A stretch of DNA of 64,000 nt from Curtobacterium flaccumfaciens pv. betae (GTDB lineage Bacteria > Actinomycetota > Actinomycetes > Actinomycetales > Microbacteriaceae). The first letter of the stretch is position 1, and each line of letters starts with the position of its first letter. The stretch is taken from positions 1,116,001 to 1,180,000 of the forward strand of contig NZ_JAPJDC010000001.1 in NCBI RefSeq assembly GCF_026241855.1. Direction: 5' to 3'. Below the pieces are notes generated by a model. That model saw nothing but the letters and a program-made list of their open reading frames with translations. It did not search any database and was not told the DNA's origin. Below, one piece after another: positions 44,150 to 53,076 of the stretch. The translations under genes were made by a program, and so were the position numbers.

Positions 44150-45469
44150 TCAGTTGGCGTGCGGGTGCAGGGCGTCGTAGCGGCGGAACGACGGGACCAT
44201 CCGGAGGAGCAGCGCGACGAGGCCGATGATGAGCACGCCGCCGATGACCGGCGGGTACGCGATGCCGGCCGCGACGACCAGGCCGGCGTACAGGTCGCCG
44301 AGCCGCGGGCCGCCCGTGACCACGACGATGAAGATGCCCTGCAGCCGACCGCGCATGCCGTCCGGCGACGCCGCCTGCAGGATCGTGTTCCGGAACACCG
44401 AGCTGACGTTGTCCGCGCCGCCGGCCATCGCCAGGAACAGCGCCGCGAGCCCGAGGGCGGGCAGGATCTCGACGCCGAACGCCTCGCCCGAGCGGCCGCC
44501 GAGCACGTGCGCCAGCGCGATGACCACACCGAACGCCGCGATCGCCCCGCCGTACGCCGTGATGGCCCAGCCGACGGCCTCGCCCTGGCGTCGGACGTGC
44601 CCGAGCGGCCCGGAGAACACGCTCGACAGCAGCGCCCCGATCGCGTACGCGGCGGTCAGGGTGCCGACGGTGATCGACCCACCGCCGATGACGAGCGCGC
44701 CGATCGCGGGGAACAGCACACGCGGCTGCCCGAAGGTCATCGCGATGATGTCGAGCACGAACGTCATCGTGATGTTGCGCGACCGCCGCAGGAACTTCGC
44801 GCCCTCGATGAGCGAACCGAGCCCGGGCCGCAGTGCGTCGTGGTCGGCGGCCATCCGGGGCAGCGTGAACACCCCGAGGAACGCGAACGTGAACAGCACG
44901 ACGTCGATCGTGTAGGTCGGCGCGAACCCGACGCTCGCGATGAGCACGCCGGCGATCGCCGGACCCACGGTGACCTGGAACCCGGACGCGATCCCGCCCA
45001 GGGCGCTCGCCGCGGGCAGCAGGTCGGTACCGACGAGCCGCGGGACGATGGCCGAGCGGGAGGCGTTGCTGACGGTGGCGGCCACGGCGTTGACCGTCGC
45101 GAGCAGGTAGAGCAGTGCGACGCTGTGCAGGTCGAGCCAGGCGTGCGTGGCGATCAGGGCGACGGCGACCCACGCGATGATCGACGACACGAGCGCGACG
45201 AGCCGTCGGTCGAAGGCGTCCGCGAGCATGCCGCCGTACAGGCCGGCGACGATCATCGGCACGAGCGCGATGACACCCACCAGGGCCACGGCGAAGGTCG
45301 ATCGGGTGATCTCGTAGACCTCGAGCCCGACGGCGACGGTGGTCATCTGGGTGCCGATGCCGGCGATCGCGGTGCCGGCCCAGAGTCGGGCGAAGGCGGG
45401 GGAGCGGCGGAGCGGGGTGAGGTCGGCGAGCAGGCGGCGGCGCGGCGGTGCGGGAGTCGATGGTGTCAC
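44150..45469 (-). CDS. MFS transporter
   Basis: This is a major facilitator superfamily permease of 439 aa with about twelve helices, of the drug/siderophore-exporter-like (MFS_3, EntS-like) kind. The start region LRRSPAFARLWAGTAIAGIGTQMTTVAV and the loop ADAFDRRLVAL (motif A variant) are typical. The substrate is unknown. GTG 45469 is the first plausible start. A longer frame runs through the divergent FKBP gene. Confidence 0.87.
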   Translation of the reverse strand: MTPSTPAPPRRRLLADLTPLRRSPAFARLWAGTAIAGIGTQMTTVAVGLEVYEITRSTFAVALVGVIALVPMIVAGLYGGMLADAFDRRLVALVSSIIAWVAVALIATHAWLDLHSVALLYLLATVNAVAATVSNASRSAIVPRLVGTDLLPAASALGGIASGFQVTVGPAIAGVLIASVGFAPTYTIDVVLFTFAFLGVFTLPRMAADHDALRPGLGSLIEGAKFLRRSRNITMTFVLDIIAMTFGQPRVLFPAIGALVIGGGSITVGTLTAAYAIGALLSSVFSGPLGHVRRQGEAVGWAITAYGGAIAAFGVVIALAHVLGGRSGEAFGVEILPALGLAALFLAMAGGADNVSSVFRNTILQAASPDGMRGRLQGIFIVVVTGGPRLGDLYAGLVVAAGIAYPPVIGGVLIIGLVALLLRMVPSFRRYDALHPHAN

Positions 45470-45538
45470 GGTGAAACCATTCTGCGGGCTGGACGCTCGT
45501 TGCGCGTGCCCGGTGCGCGCTCTGGTTGACTGATCGGC

Positions 45539-45910
45539 ATGACTGACCTGAACAGCAAGCCCGAGTTCGACGCCCCCGAGGGCCCCGCCCCCACCGAGCT
45601 CGTCATCACCGACATCGTCGAGGGCTCCGGCGAGGAAGCGTCCGCCGGCTCCACCGTCAAGGTCCACTACGCCGGGGTCGAGTACGAGACCGGCGAGGAG
45701 TTCGACAGCTCCTGGAACCGCGGCGAGCCCATCGACTTCCCGCTCGCGGCCCTGGTGCGCGGCTGGCAGGAGGGCATCCCCGGCATGAAGGTCGGCGGCC
45801 GCCGCAAGCTCGTCGTCCCGCCGGAGCTCGCCTACGGTCCCGCCGGTGGTGGGCACTTCCTGTCCGGCAAGACCCTCATCTTCGTGATCGACCTGCTCGG
45901 GGTCCGCTGA
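45539..45910 (+). CDS. FKBP-type peptidyl-prolyl isomerase
   Basis: This is a cytosolic single-domain FKBP of 123 aa, without signal peptide. The core VKVHYAGVEYETGEEFDSSW, the active-site GWQEGIPGMKVGGRRKLVVPP and the final LIFVIDLLGV are standard. It catalyses proline isomerisation in folding. Its stop overlaps the next start (TGATG at 45908-45912), so it is co-translated with an aldo/keto reductase. Confidence 0.94.
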   Translation: MTDLNSKPEFDAPEGPAPTELVITDIVEGSGEEASAGSTVKVHYAGVEYETGEEFDSSWNRGEPIDFPLAALVRGWQEGIPGMKVGGRRKLVVPPELAYGPAGGGHFLSGKTLIFVIDLLGVR

Positions 45911-46746
45911 TGCAGGTCGGTGCCCCGACGATCGAGCTGAACGACGGCCACCGGTTCCCGGAGCTCGGCCTCGGCACCTACGGCCTGAACGGCGACGAGG
46001 GCGCTGCGGCGGTCGGCACCGCGATCGCGAGCGGCTACCGGCTGCTCGACACGGCGCTGAACTACGGCAACGAGGACGCCGTCGGCAAGGCCGTCCGCGA
46101 GTCCGAGGTGGCGCGCGAGGACCTCGTCGTCACGTCGAAGCTGCCCGGTCGGCACCACGGCTACGACGAGGCGCACCGCTCGATCGACGAGACCCTCGGC
46201 AACCTGGGGCTCGACCACGTCGACCTGTACCTGATCCACTGGCCGAACCCGTCGGTGGACAAGTTCGTCGACACCTGGAAGGCGTTCGTCGACCTCCGCG
46301 ACAGCGGCAAGGTCCGCTCGATCGGCGTCTCGAACTTCACGCCGGAGCACCTCCGCCGCATCGTCGACGCCACCGGGGTCGCCCCGGCCGTCAACCAGGT
46401 GGAGCTGCACCCGTACTTCCCCCAGGCGGAATTGCGGAAGGTGCACCAGGAGCTCGGCATCGTGACCGAGAGCTGGAGCCCGCTCGCGAAGCGGTCGGAA
46501 CTGCTCACCGAGCAGCCGATCGTCGACGCCGCCGCGGCGCACGGTGTGGCCCCCGGCCAGGTCGTGCTGCGCTGGCACGTCCAGCTCGGTGCGGTGCCGG
46601 TGCCGAAGTCGGGCGACGCCGCCCGCCAGAAGGAGAACCTCGACGTCTTCGGCTTCGAACTGACCGACGACGAGGTGCAGGCGATCTCCGCGCTCGAGCG
46701 CGGTCGTCTGTGGGACGGCGACCCGGACACGCACGAAGAGATGTGA
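45910..46746 (+). CDS. aldo/keto reductase
   Basis: This is an NADPH-dependent oxidoreductase of 278 aa with an (alpha/beta)8 barrel. The catalytic tetrad is complete: Asp47, Tyr52, Lys77 and His110 (LLDTALNYGNE, TSKLPG, YLIHWP). It resembles the 2,5-diketo-gluconate reductase group, though the true substrate is unknown. Translation is coupled to the FKBP gene by TGATG. Confidence 0.92.
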   Translation: MQVGAPTIELNDGHRFPELGLGTYGLNGDEGAAAVGTAIASGYRLLDTALNYGNEDAVGKAVRESEVAREDLVVTSKLPGRHHGYDEAHRSIDETLGNLGLDHVDLYLIHWPNPSVDKFVDTWKAFVDLRDSGKVRSIGVSNFTPEHLRRIVDATGVAPAVNQVELHPYFPQAELRKVHQELGIVTESWSPLAKRSELLTEQPIVDAAAAHGVAPGQVVLRWHVQLGAVPVPKSGDAARQKENLDVFGFELTDDEVQAISALERGRLWDGDPDTHEEM

Positions 46747-46824
46747 CTCCGACGCGACCCTTCGGGGACAGCGGGGCTCCCGGTGGGCAGTACACTGGTT
46801 CCCCCTCTTCCCGAAGGGTTGCGT

Positions 46825-49068
46825 GTGTCCGAACCGACCGAGATCGACCGTGAACGCGGCTACGTCGACGGCCTCTTCCGTCGTCTCGACGAGCTGACCG
46901 CCGAGGCCGAGCAGCGCCTCGCCGAGACCCGCCGACAGGCGGTCGGCGGGAACCACCAGAGCCGCAGCGAGCGCGATGCGTACGCCCGGCTCTACGAGGA
47001 CACCGTCGCGACGCTCGAGCGGGTGGGGGACCGTCTGGTCTTCGGCCGGCTCGAGGTTGCCGAGCCCGACAACCCCGACGACACCTTCCGGTACATCGGC
47101 CGTGTGGGGCTGCGCGACGCCGAGCACCGGCCGCTGCTGCTCGACTGGCGCGTCCCCGGCGCGAGCGCCTTCTACCAGGCCACCGCAGCGCACCCGATGG
47201 GCATGCGGTCCCGTCGGCACCTTTCCCTGCAGGGTCGTCGCGTGGTCGGCGTCGAGGACGAGGTGTTCGACGCCTCGCTCTACGACGACGAGCGCACCCA
47301 CCTGCAGGGCGAGGGGGCGCTGCTCGCCGCGGTGACCGCCGAGCGCACCGGCCGGATGACCGACATCGTCGCGACGATCCAGGGCGAGCAGGACCGCATC
47401 ATCCGCTCCCCGCTCGAGGGCGTGCTCATCGTGCAGGGCGGCCCCGGCACCGGCAAGACCGCCGTGGCGCTGCATCGGGCCGCCTACCTGCTCTACTCGT
47501 ACCGCGAGCGGCTGCGGGGCTCCGGCGTGCTCATGGTCGGCCCGTCCCCGGCGTTCCTGACGTACATCGAGCAGGTGCTCCCGTCGCTCGGCGAGACCGG
47601 TGTCGTGATGGCGTCGCTCGGCTCGCTCTACCCGGGCGTGCACGCGACGACCCACGACTCCCGCGACGTCGCCGCCGTGAAGGGCGCAGCGCAGATGGCG
47701 TCACTCCTTCGGCGGGCCGTGCGCTCGCGCCAGGTCGTGCCGACCGAGTCGGTCACGCTCGACGTCGAGGGCGAGCGGCTCGTCGTCCCGCCGCAGCTCG
47801 TCGCCGACGCCATGAAGCGTGCGCAGGACCGCGGCAAGCCGCACAACGCCGCTCGCGTCACGTTCAACAAGAACGCCCTCGACGCGATGACCCGCCTGCT
47901 CGCCGAGCAGCTGCGGGAGCGCGGCACCACGGTGGACGAGGCCGACGAGAAGGTCCTGCGCGAGGACATCCGGAGTTCGTACGACGCCCGCGTGCTGCTC
48001 AACACCGCGTGGCTGCCGCTGCCGCCGGAGAAGTTCCTCGAGGACCTCTATGCCCGGCCGAACTGGCTCGCCTCGCTCACCCCGGACTGGACCCCAGAGC
48101 GCCGAGCCCTGCTGCAGCGCGCCCGAGGCGCAGCCTGGACCGTCGAGGACGTCCCCCTGCTCGACGAGGCCGCCGAACTGCTCGGCCCGTTCGACCCGAC
48201 CGGCGGCGCCGCCAAGCGCGCGGCGAAGGCCAGCCGGAACCGCGACATCGAGAACGCCCGCCAGGCCATCGAGAACATGGGCGTCGAGGGCATCGTCAGC
48301 GCCGAGCAGGTCGCCGGCTCGTTCGCCGAGGGCGGCGACCCCCGCTCCACCGCCGAGCGCGCCGCCGACGACCGCGAGTGGACCTACGGGCACATCGTCG
48401 TCGACGAGGCGCAGGAGCTCTCGCCGATGCAGTGGCGCGTGCTCGCCCGCCGCAACCCGCTGCGCTCGTTCACGATCGTCGGCGACATGGCGCAGGGTTC
48501 CTCGCCGGGTGCCGCACGCACCTGGGACGACGTCATCGGAGCGCTCGCGCGTCGCCGACGCGGCCGTGCGCCGCAGGTGCCGCTCGACCACCGCATCGAG
48601 CAGCTCACGGTGAACTACCGCACCCCGCGCTCCATCGTCGAGGCCGCCGGGGCCTTCGCGGACAGCGCAGGCCTCACCGTCACGCGCAACGAGGCCGTGC
48701 GCGACGGCGACCCGGTCGAGCGTGTCCGCGTCGCCCGGGCCGACCTGCTCGACACCGTCGTGGCGGTCGCCGACGCCGAGCGCGCCCGGATCGGCTCCGG
48801 CACCATCGGCGTCATCGTCCCCGAGTCCCAGGTCGACACGGTCCGGCAGCGGCTCGCCCGCACCGAGGCGGACGTCCGGGGACTCGCCTCGCCGAACGCC
48901 GGCTCGCTCACGGTGCTGACGGGTGCGGACGCCAAGGGCCTGGAGTTCGACGGCGTGCTGCTCGTCGACCCGGACGGCGTGGGCGCCGACGCCGCCCGTG
49001 CCGCCGCCGCGGTGTACGTCGCGATGACGCGTCCGACCCGTCGCCTGACGGTCATCGACGTCGACTGA
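46825..49068 (+). CDS. helD: HelD-like UvrD/Rep-family helicase (RNA polymerase recycling factor)
   Basis: This is a 747-aa superfamily 1 ATPase. It has an N-terminal helical arm (VDGLFRRLDELTAEAEQRLAE), Walker A GGPGTGKTA at about 206, VVDEAQELSP, and the late TGADAKGLEFDGVLLVDP motif. The long N-terminal coiled arm and the domain order fit HelD, which frees stalled RNA polymerase, rather than UvrD. GTG 46825 is used. A TACACT hexamer at 46791-46796 suggests its promoter. Confidence 0.87.
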   Translation: MSEPTEIDRERGYVDGLFRRLDELTAEAEQRLAETRRQAVGGNHQSRSERDAYARLYEDTVATLERVGDRLVFGRLEVAEPDNPDDTFRYIGRVGLRDAEHRPLLLDWRVPGASAFYQATAAHPMGMRSRRHLSLQGRRVVGVEDEVFDASLYDDERTHLQGEGALLAAVTAERTGRMTDIVATIQGEQDRIIRSPLEGVLIVQGGPGTGKTAVALHRAAYLLYSYRERLRGSGVLMVGPSPAFLTYIEQVLPSLGETGVVMASLGSLYPGVHATTHDSRDVAAVKGAAQMASLLRRAVRSRQVVPTESVTLDVEGERLVVPPQLVADAMKRAQDRGKPHNAARVTFNKNALDAMTRLLAEQLRERGTTVDEADEKVLREDIRSSYDARVLLNTAWLPLPPEKFLEDLYARPNWLASLTPDWTPERRALLQRARGAAWTVEDVPLLDEAAELLGPFDPTGGAAKRAAKASRNRDIENARQAIENMGVEGIVSAEQVAGSFAEGGDPRSTAERAADDREWTYGHIVVDEAQELSPMQWRVLARRNPLRSFTIVGDMAQGSSPGAARTWDDVIGALARRRRGRAPQVPLDHRIEQLTVNYRTPRSIVEAAGAFADSAGLTVTRNEAVRDGDPVERVRVARADLLDTVVAVADAERARIGSGTIGVIVPESQVDTVRQRLARTEADVRGLASPNAGSLTVLTGADAKGLEFDGVLLVDPDGVGADAARAAAAVYVAMTRPTRRLTVIDVD

Positions 49069-49096
49069 CGGTGGTGCGCGCGTCGCCGCGCGCTTC

Positions 49097-49147
49097 GTGA
49101 GCAGGAACGGTCGGCTCCGGCGGTCCCACGCGACCGTTCCTGCGCAC
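49097..49147. repeat. 51-nt palindromic element (family B, divergent copy)
   Basis: GTGAGCAGGAACGGTCG (49097-49113) pairs with CGACCGTTCCTGCGCAC (49131-49147). The outer ends and 51-nt length equal the GTGAGCAGAAG copies, while the inner arm sequence differs but remains self-complementary. It lies between convergent genes. Confidence 0.85.
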
Positions 49148-49177
49148 GATCGGTGGGTGGTGGCGTCACCGCGGGGC

Positions 49178-49218
49178 GGACGGGAGGCCCGGCGCGGGCC
49201 CGCCACGGGCCTCCCGGC
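49178..49218. repeat. GGAGGC-core palindrome (family D)
   Basis: GGACGGGAGGCCCG and CGGGCCTCCCGGC face each other over 41 bases, ending at the stop codon of the emfourin-like gene. It follows a 51-nt element, the same pairing seen in the 40.4-41.3 kb array. Confidence 0.78.
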
Positions 49219-49488
49219 TCAGGTCGGGTCGCCCTCGGAGCGCACACGCGCGACCAGGTCGGCCCACGGACCGTCGAGGCGGCGACCCGGGATCGTCACG
49301 GTGGTGCGCTCGACGGTGATCGTCCAGCTGAAGTCGTCGGGGACGGGCGCTGCCGTCGGCGCCGGGGTGCGCTGCAGCGCATCGACGACCTCGGACCACG
49401 CCGTGGGGTCGCTGCTCGTGTCGGTGTCGACCCGCCAGCGCCGTGTGGTGCCGGCGAAGCCCCCGGAGCGGCGGACCTCGATGCGCAT
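49219..49488 (-). CDS. emfourin-like protealysin inhibitor
   Basis: This is an 89-aa protein matching the emfourin family, protein inhibitors of protealysin-like metalloproteases. The start MRIEVRRSGGFAGTTRRW and the WTITVERTTVTIP strand are typical. The gene lies 29 bp downstream of the protease on the same strand, the arrangement known from Serratia protealysin and emfourin. It would guard the cell from its own enzyme. A longer upstream frame is the shadow of the protease gene. Confidence 0.85.
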   Translation of the reverse strand: MRIEVRRSGGFAGTTRRWRVDTDTSSDPTAWSEVVDALQRTPAPTAAPVPDDFSWTITVERTTVTIPGRRLDGPWADLVARVRSEGDPT

Positions 49489-49517
49489 GCCCTCGACGCT
49501 ACGCCCGGGTGGCGCGG

Positions 49518-50567
49518 TCAGTCGAGCACGCCCACGCGCTGCCAGGCCTGACGCACCGCGGTCTGCTCGGCGGAGCCGTCCCCGAACCGCCGCCCGGCGA
49601 CGTCGACGGTGACGTTGGCGAAGCCCGCGAAGTCGATCGAGGCGGTCACCTCGGGCGACGTCAGGGCGTCCCACCAGACCGCACCGGCGCCCAGCCACGC
49701 GGGGCCGCCGATCGCCGTGGCCGCCAGGAAGAACGCGTGGTTCGGGATGCCGGAGTTCGTGTGGACCCCGCCGGCGTCGTCCGTGGTGTCGACGAACCCG
49801 GCCATGGTCGCCGGTTGCGGGTCCTTCCCGAGCACCGGGTCGTCGTACGCGGTGCCGGGGGCTCGCATCGACCGGAGCGCGTCGCCCTGCACGGCGTCGG
49901 TGAACAGCCCCTCGCCGATGAGCCAACTCGCCTGCTCCGCCGTCTGCCCCGCCGCGTACTGGGCGACCAGGGAGCCGAAGACGTCGCTGATCGACTCGTT
50001 GAGGGCGCCCGACTGGCCCTGGTAGGTCAGGTCGGCGGTGTACTGCGTGACGCCGTGCGCGAGCTCGTGGCCGATGACGTCGAGCGCGACGGTGAAGCGG
50101 CGGAACACCTCGTCGTCGCCGTCGCCGAACACCATCCGGTTGCCGTCCCAGTAGGCGTTGTCGTAGTCCTGGCCGTAGTGCACGGTCGCGTCGAGGGGGA
50201 GCCCCGCGCCGTCGATCGACACCCGGTCGAACACCTCGAGCCAGAAGGCGTGCGTGGCGCCGAGGCCCGCGTACGCCTCGTCGACCGCGGCGTCACCGGA
50301 GTCGGCGTCGCCCTCGCGCCGGACGACGGTGCCGGGCAGCGTCGTGGTGCCGTGCGCGTCGGTGATCGTCCGCTGCGGGGAGCGGTCGACGGTGCCGCTG
50401 ACGCCGCGCGGCGCGACCAGGTGCTCGTGCTTCGGCGCCTGCACGGCGTCGAGCGAGGCCAGTGCGGTGCGTGCCGCCGAGGCTGCCCGCGGGAACGCAT
50501 CGGCATGGGCGACGGCGCGGAGCAGGTAGGGCGGGACGACGGAGCGGAGGCGGTCGGTCGCGGTCAT
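49518..50567 (-). CDS. protealysin-like M4 metalloprotease
   Basis: This is a thermolysin-family (M4) zinc protease of 349 aa. Zinc and catalytic residues are H167-E168-x-x-H171 in GHELAHGVTQYTA, Glu191 in GALNESISD, and His277 in GIPNHAFF. There is no signal peptide. The short N-terminal propeptide has PPYLL at 12-16, the protealysin hallmark, so cytosolic synthesis or non-classical export is likely. It is followed by its likely inhibitor gene, and a GH6 glycosidase gene lies 59 bp upstream on the same strand. Confidence 0.93.
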   Translation of the reverse strand: MTATDRLRSVVPPYLLRAVAHADAFPRAASAARTALASLDAVQAPKHEHLVAPRGVSGTVDRSPQRTITDAHGTTTLPGTVVRREGDADSGDAAVDEAYAGLGATHAFWLEVFDRVSIDGAGLPLDATVHYGQDYDNAYWDGNRMVFGDGDDEVFRRFTVALDVIGHELAHGVTQYTADLTYQGQSGALNESISDVFGSLVAQYAAGQTAEQASWLIGEGLFTDAVQGDALRSMRAPGTAYDDPVLGKDPQPATMAGFVDTTDDAGGVHTNSGIPNHAFFLAATAIGGPAWLGAGAVWWDALTSPEVTASIDFAGFANVTVDVAGRRFGDGSAEQTAVRQAWQRVGVLD

Positions 50568-50626
50568 GCACACATGCAACCACCGGGCACCGACACGGCC
50601 CTGCGCGGGCTGTCGGGCGGCGGCGG

Positions 50627-51703
50627 TCAGTCGCGCTTGCGGTGCTCGACGAGGGCCAGCGCGTACGACTCCCACCACTGGCCGGCCGCGGGGCCGCCGT
50701 TGCAGGTGCCGTCGCTGAGCCCCGGCGTCTTCACCCAGAGCAGGGCGTCGAGCCGGGTGCTGCCGCCGGTGACGTGCGGCTCCTGGCCGAGGCCGGCGCC
50801 CTCGGGGTTGCACCAGGTTCCCCGCCACCCCTGCCCGTTCCGGGAGACGTCGATGACGAAGTGCGGGTCGCCGCCGATCGCGTCGGCGAGCTCGTCGGCG
50901 TACGCGCGCTCCTGGTCGACGCGGTAGAAGTTCGACACGTTCGTGAAGAACCCCTGCACCTCGTCGACGCCGGCCTGCCGCAGCCAGTCGGCCATGGTGG
51001 CGGTCGGCACACGGTTCTCGTTGCCGCCGTCCAGGTACACGGTGAGCCCGTGGCCGGTCAGCGCGTCGACGGCTTTCCGCAGCAGGGGCAGGCGTTCGTC
51101 GCGCAGTCGCTCGCAGTTCTGGATCTGGGCGATCGAGTCGGGTTCGACGAGCACGACGGCGTGCGAACCCGCCATTGCACGGACGGCAGACCGGACCCAC
51201 GGCAGGTAGGCGTCGTCCGCGGTGCCGCCCTTCGAGTAGCTGCCGCAGTCGCGGTCCGGGATGCTGTAGAGGACGAACACGGGGGTGCCGCCACGGTGCT
51301 TCGCCGTGCTGACCACCGACCGGATCGTCGAGCGGGTCTCGGCCTGCGAGGTGTTCGTCAGCCAGGTCGCGATCGGCTGGTCGGCGATCACGGCGATCTG
51401 CTCGGCGGTCGCGGCGTCGCCGGCGGCCCGTGCCTGTCGCTCGCGGATGCTGGCCTGGTTCACGGCGGTCGGCTGGCGCGCGAGCCCGCCCGGGAACGCC
51501 CCGGCGGCGGACTTCCGCTCGGCGACGGTGCGCCCGCTCGGGGTGCCGTCGCCGTCCGGCTGGCCGCCGTTCCACGGGCCGACGACCACGAGCGTCGTGA
51601 CGACCGCGGCGACGACGACGGCGGCGACGGCGATCCACCCCCACTGCCGCGGGCCGCCGGTGCGGCTGCGGCGTGGGGTGCTGGGTGCCTCGTGCTCCGG
51701 CAT
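50627..51703 (-). CDS. GH6 family glycosidase (endoglucanase-like), membrane-anchored
   Basis: This is a 358-aa protein with one N-terminal transmembrane anchor (about 22-42, GWIAVAAVVVAAVVTTLVVV) and an outside GH6 domain. Family motifs are YSIPDRDCGSYSKGG with the proton-donor Asp and VLVEPDSIAQIQNC, then DVSRNGQG. GH6 enzymes cut beta-1,4-glucan by inversion. The anchor may be an uncleaved signal. ATG 51703 is used; upstream in-frame sequence is the shadow of other genes. It lies just upstream of the protease on the same strand. Confidence 0.9.
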   Translation of the reverse strand: MPEHEAPSTPRRSRTGGPRQWGWIAVAAVVVAAVVTTLVVVGPWNGGQPDGDGTPSGRTVAERKSAAGAFPGGLARQPTAVNQASIRERQARAAGDAATAEQIAVIADQPIATWLTNTSQAETRSTIRSVVSTAKHRGGTPVFVLYSIPDRDCGSYSKGGTADDAYLPWVRSAVRAMAGSHAVVLVEPDSIAQIQNCERLRDERLPLLRKAVDALTGHGLTVYLDGGNENRVPTATMADWLRQAGVDEVQGFFTNVSNFYRVDQERAYADELADAIGGDPHFVIDVSRNGQGWRGTWCNPEGAGLGQEPHVTGGSTRLDALLWVKTPGLSDGTCNGGPAAGQWWESYALALVEHRKRD

Positions 51704-51886
51704 GCTGCGGTGCTCCTGATCTGCCCGTGCGGTGTCGGTGGTGCGGGCACCGATCGCGCCCCGCGACCCATGCTGGCAGGTGCGGGGGAGTCCTGACCAG
51801 CGCCGAGCCCGATCCCCCAGGAGTCGTACCGCCGCCTGACAGGAGCGCTCCAGCGACCGGCCAGGGCCGTGCCGCACACTGTCCGG

Positions 51887-52336
51887 ATGTTCCGTCGACT
51901 CCTCCTCCTCGCCCTGACCGCGGGCTACGCCTGGGTGATCTGGCGGATGACGCTGACCCCGCAGGTCTTCACCTCGGCCCAGAACTCGCTCGTGCTGCAC
52001 GCGATCGCCTGGGTGCAGCAGCTGCCGCACGGTGCGTGGTTCACGTACGAGCGCACCGAGTTCCTCGCCAACATCGCCATGTTCGTGCCGGTGGGGGTGC
52101 TCGCGGCGCTGTGGCTGCCCCGGCGCTGGTGGATCCTCGGTGCGCTCGTCGCGGTCGCGCTGTCCACGGGCATCGAGTTCGCGCAGGCCACCTACCTGCC
52201 GTACCGCGTCGCGGACCCGCGCGACGTGCTGTCGAACGGCCTCGGCGGGCTGCTCGGCGCGACGCTGGTCGGACTCGTCCGCAGTCTGCTGCCGGAGCGT
52301 CGCCGCCGACGCCGTCTGCACCCCAGGACCGCCTAG
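51887..52336 (+). CDS. VanZ-like membrane protein
   Basis: This is a 149-aa protein with four helices in the VanZ pattern ([72 protein letters not shown]). Despite the name, most members have no role in teicoplanin resistance. ATG 51887 lies 6 bases after CACACT (51875-51880), a leaderless arrangement. rpsO follows 100 bp downstream. Confidence 0.86.
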   Translation: MFRRLLLLALTAGYAWVIWRMTLTPQVFTSAQNSLVLHAIAWVQQLPHGAWFTYERTEFLANIAMFVPVGVLAALWLPRRWWILGALVAVALSTGIEFAQATYLPYRVADPRDVLSNGLGGLLGATLVGLVRSLLPERRRRRRLHPRTA

Positions 52337-52436
52337 GACTCTGGTAGTCTTGTGCGGTTGCCGTCGAACGGCCGCGGACAAAGAGCGCTCGTGCATCAGG
52401 CACGGGCACCGCGCAACGGACAGGAAGGGGATCACC

Positions 52437-52706
52437 ATGGCACTTGACGCACAGGTCAAGCAGGAGATCATCGAAGAGTACGCGACCCACCCGGGCGACA
52501 CCGGATCCCCCGAGGTCCAGGTCGCCGTTCTGACGCGTCGTATCAACGACCTGAACGAGCACCTCAAGGAGCACAAGCACGACCACCACTCGCGTCGTGG
52601 CCTGCTCCTCATGGTCGGTCAGCGTCGCCGTCTCCTCGGCTACCTCTCCGACGTCGACATCGCCCGCTACCGCACGCTCATCGAGCGCCTCGGCCTGCGT
52701 CGCTAG
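52437..52706 (+). CDS. rpsO: 30S ribosomal protein S15
   Basis: This is ribosomal protein uS15, an 89-aa primary binder of 16S rRNA. The [30 protein letters not shown] and [10 protein letters not shown] blocks are family standards. ATG 52437 has AGGAAGGGG upstream. A TAGTCT hexamer at 52345-52350 leaves an 80-nt leader that could carry an S15 autoregulatory structure (inference). It is followed by a strong hairpin at 52727-52765. pnp, usually adjacent, is 2.5 kb further on. Confidence 0.97.
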   Translation: MALDAQVKQEIIEEYATHPGDTGSPEVQVAVLTRRINDLNEHLKEHKHDHHSRRGLLLMVGQRRRLLGYLSDVDIARYRTLIERLGLRR

Positions 52707-52726
52707 TCGACCGACACACGCTTGAC

Positions 52727-52770
52727 CGAACGCCCCGGACCTCTTCGTGAGGACCGGGGCGTTCGTCGTT
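52727..52770 (+). terminator. intrinsic terminator after rpsO
   Basis: CGAACGCCCCGG pairs with CCGGGGCGTTCG, extended inward by CCTC/GAGG, and is followed by TCGTT. This strong stem ends the rpsO unit. It lacks a long T-run. Confidence 0.75.
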
Positions 52771-52871
52771 CCCGGGGCGGTCGACGCTCGACGGGGCACC
52801 GCTCCCACCGCGCTCCGTCCTCGGTCGGTCACGACGCCGGTCGCGAGGTCGGCCACGAGGTCGGCCACGCG

Positions 52872-52985
52872 GCTGGTCACGACACGTCGCCCGCGCTCGT
52901 CCCGCGGTCACGATTCGTCGGCCAGCGCGGTCCCAGTCGACACTTCATGACCGCTCCGCTGTCAGCGCGCGGGGAGTCGTGACCG
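52872..52985. repeat. diverged, inverted single copy of the proB-proA unit
   Basis: Compared with the reverse complement of the 4.6-5.5 kb unit, this stretch shares GGTCACGACACGTCG, GCGGTCAC followed by GATTCGTCG (GATCGTCG in the array), and a closing GGGGAGTCGTGACCG in the same order and similar spacing. A short GAGGTCGGCCAC direct repeat precedes it. It lies in the gene-free stretch 52771-53076 between rpsO and the FMN reductase gene. A TATGTT hexamer at 53040-53045 is a candidate promoter for the latter. Confidence 0.72.
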
Positions 52986-53076
52986 ATCGGCACGCCGCTC
53001 GACGGCGGGAATGGTTGTGGCGGTGACCCGGTTGGATGCTATGTTCATGCAAACGCATCGAAAGTCGGGAAGCATC

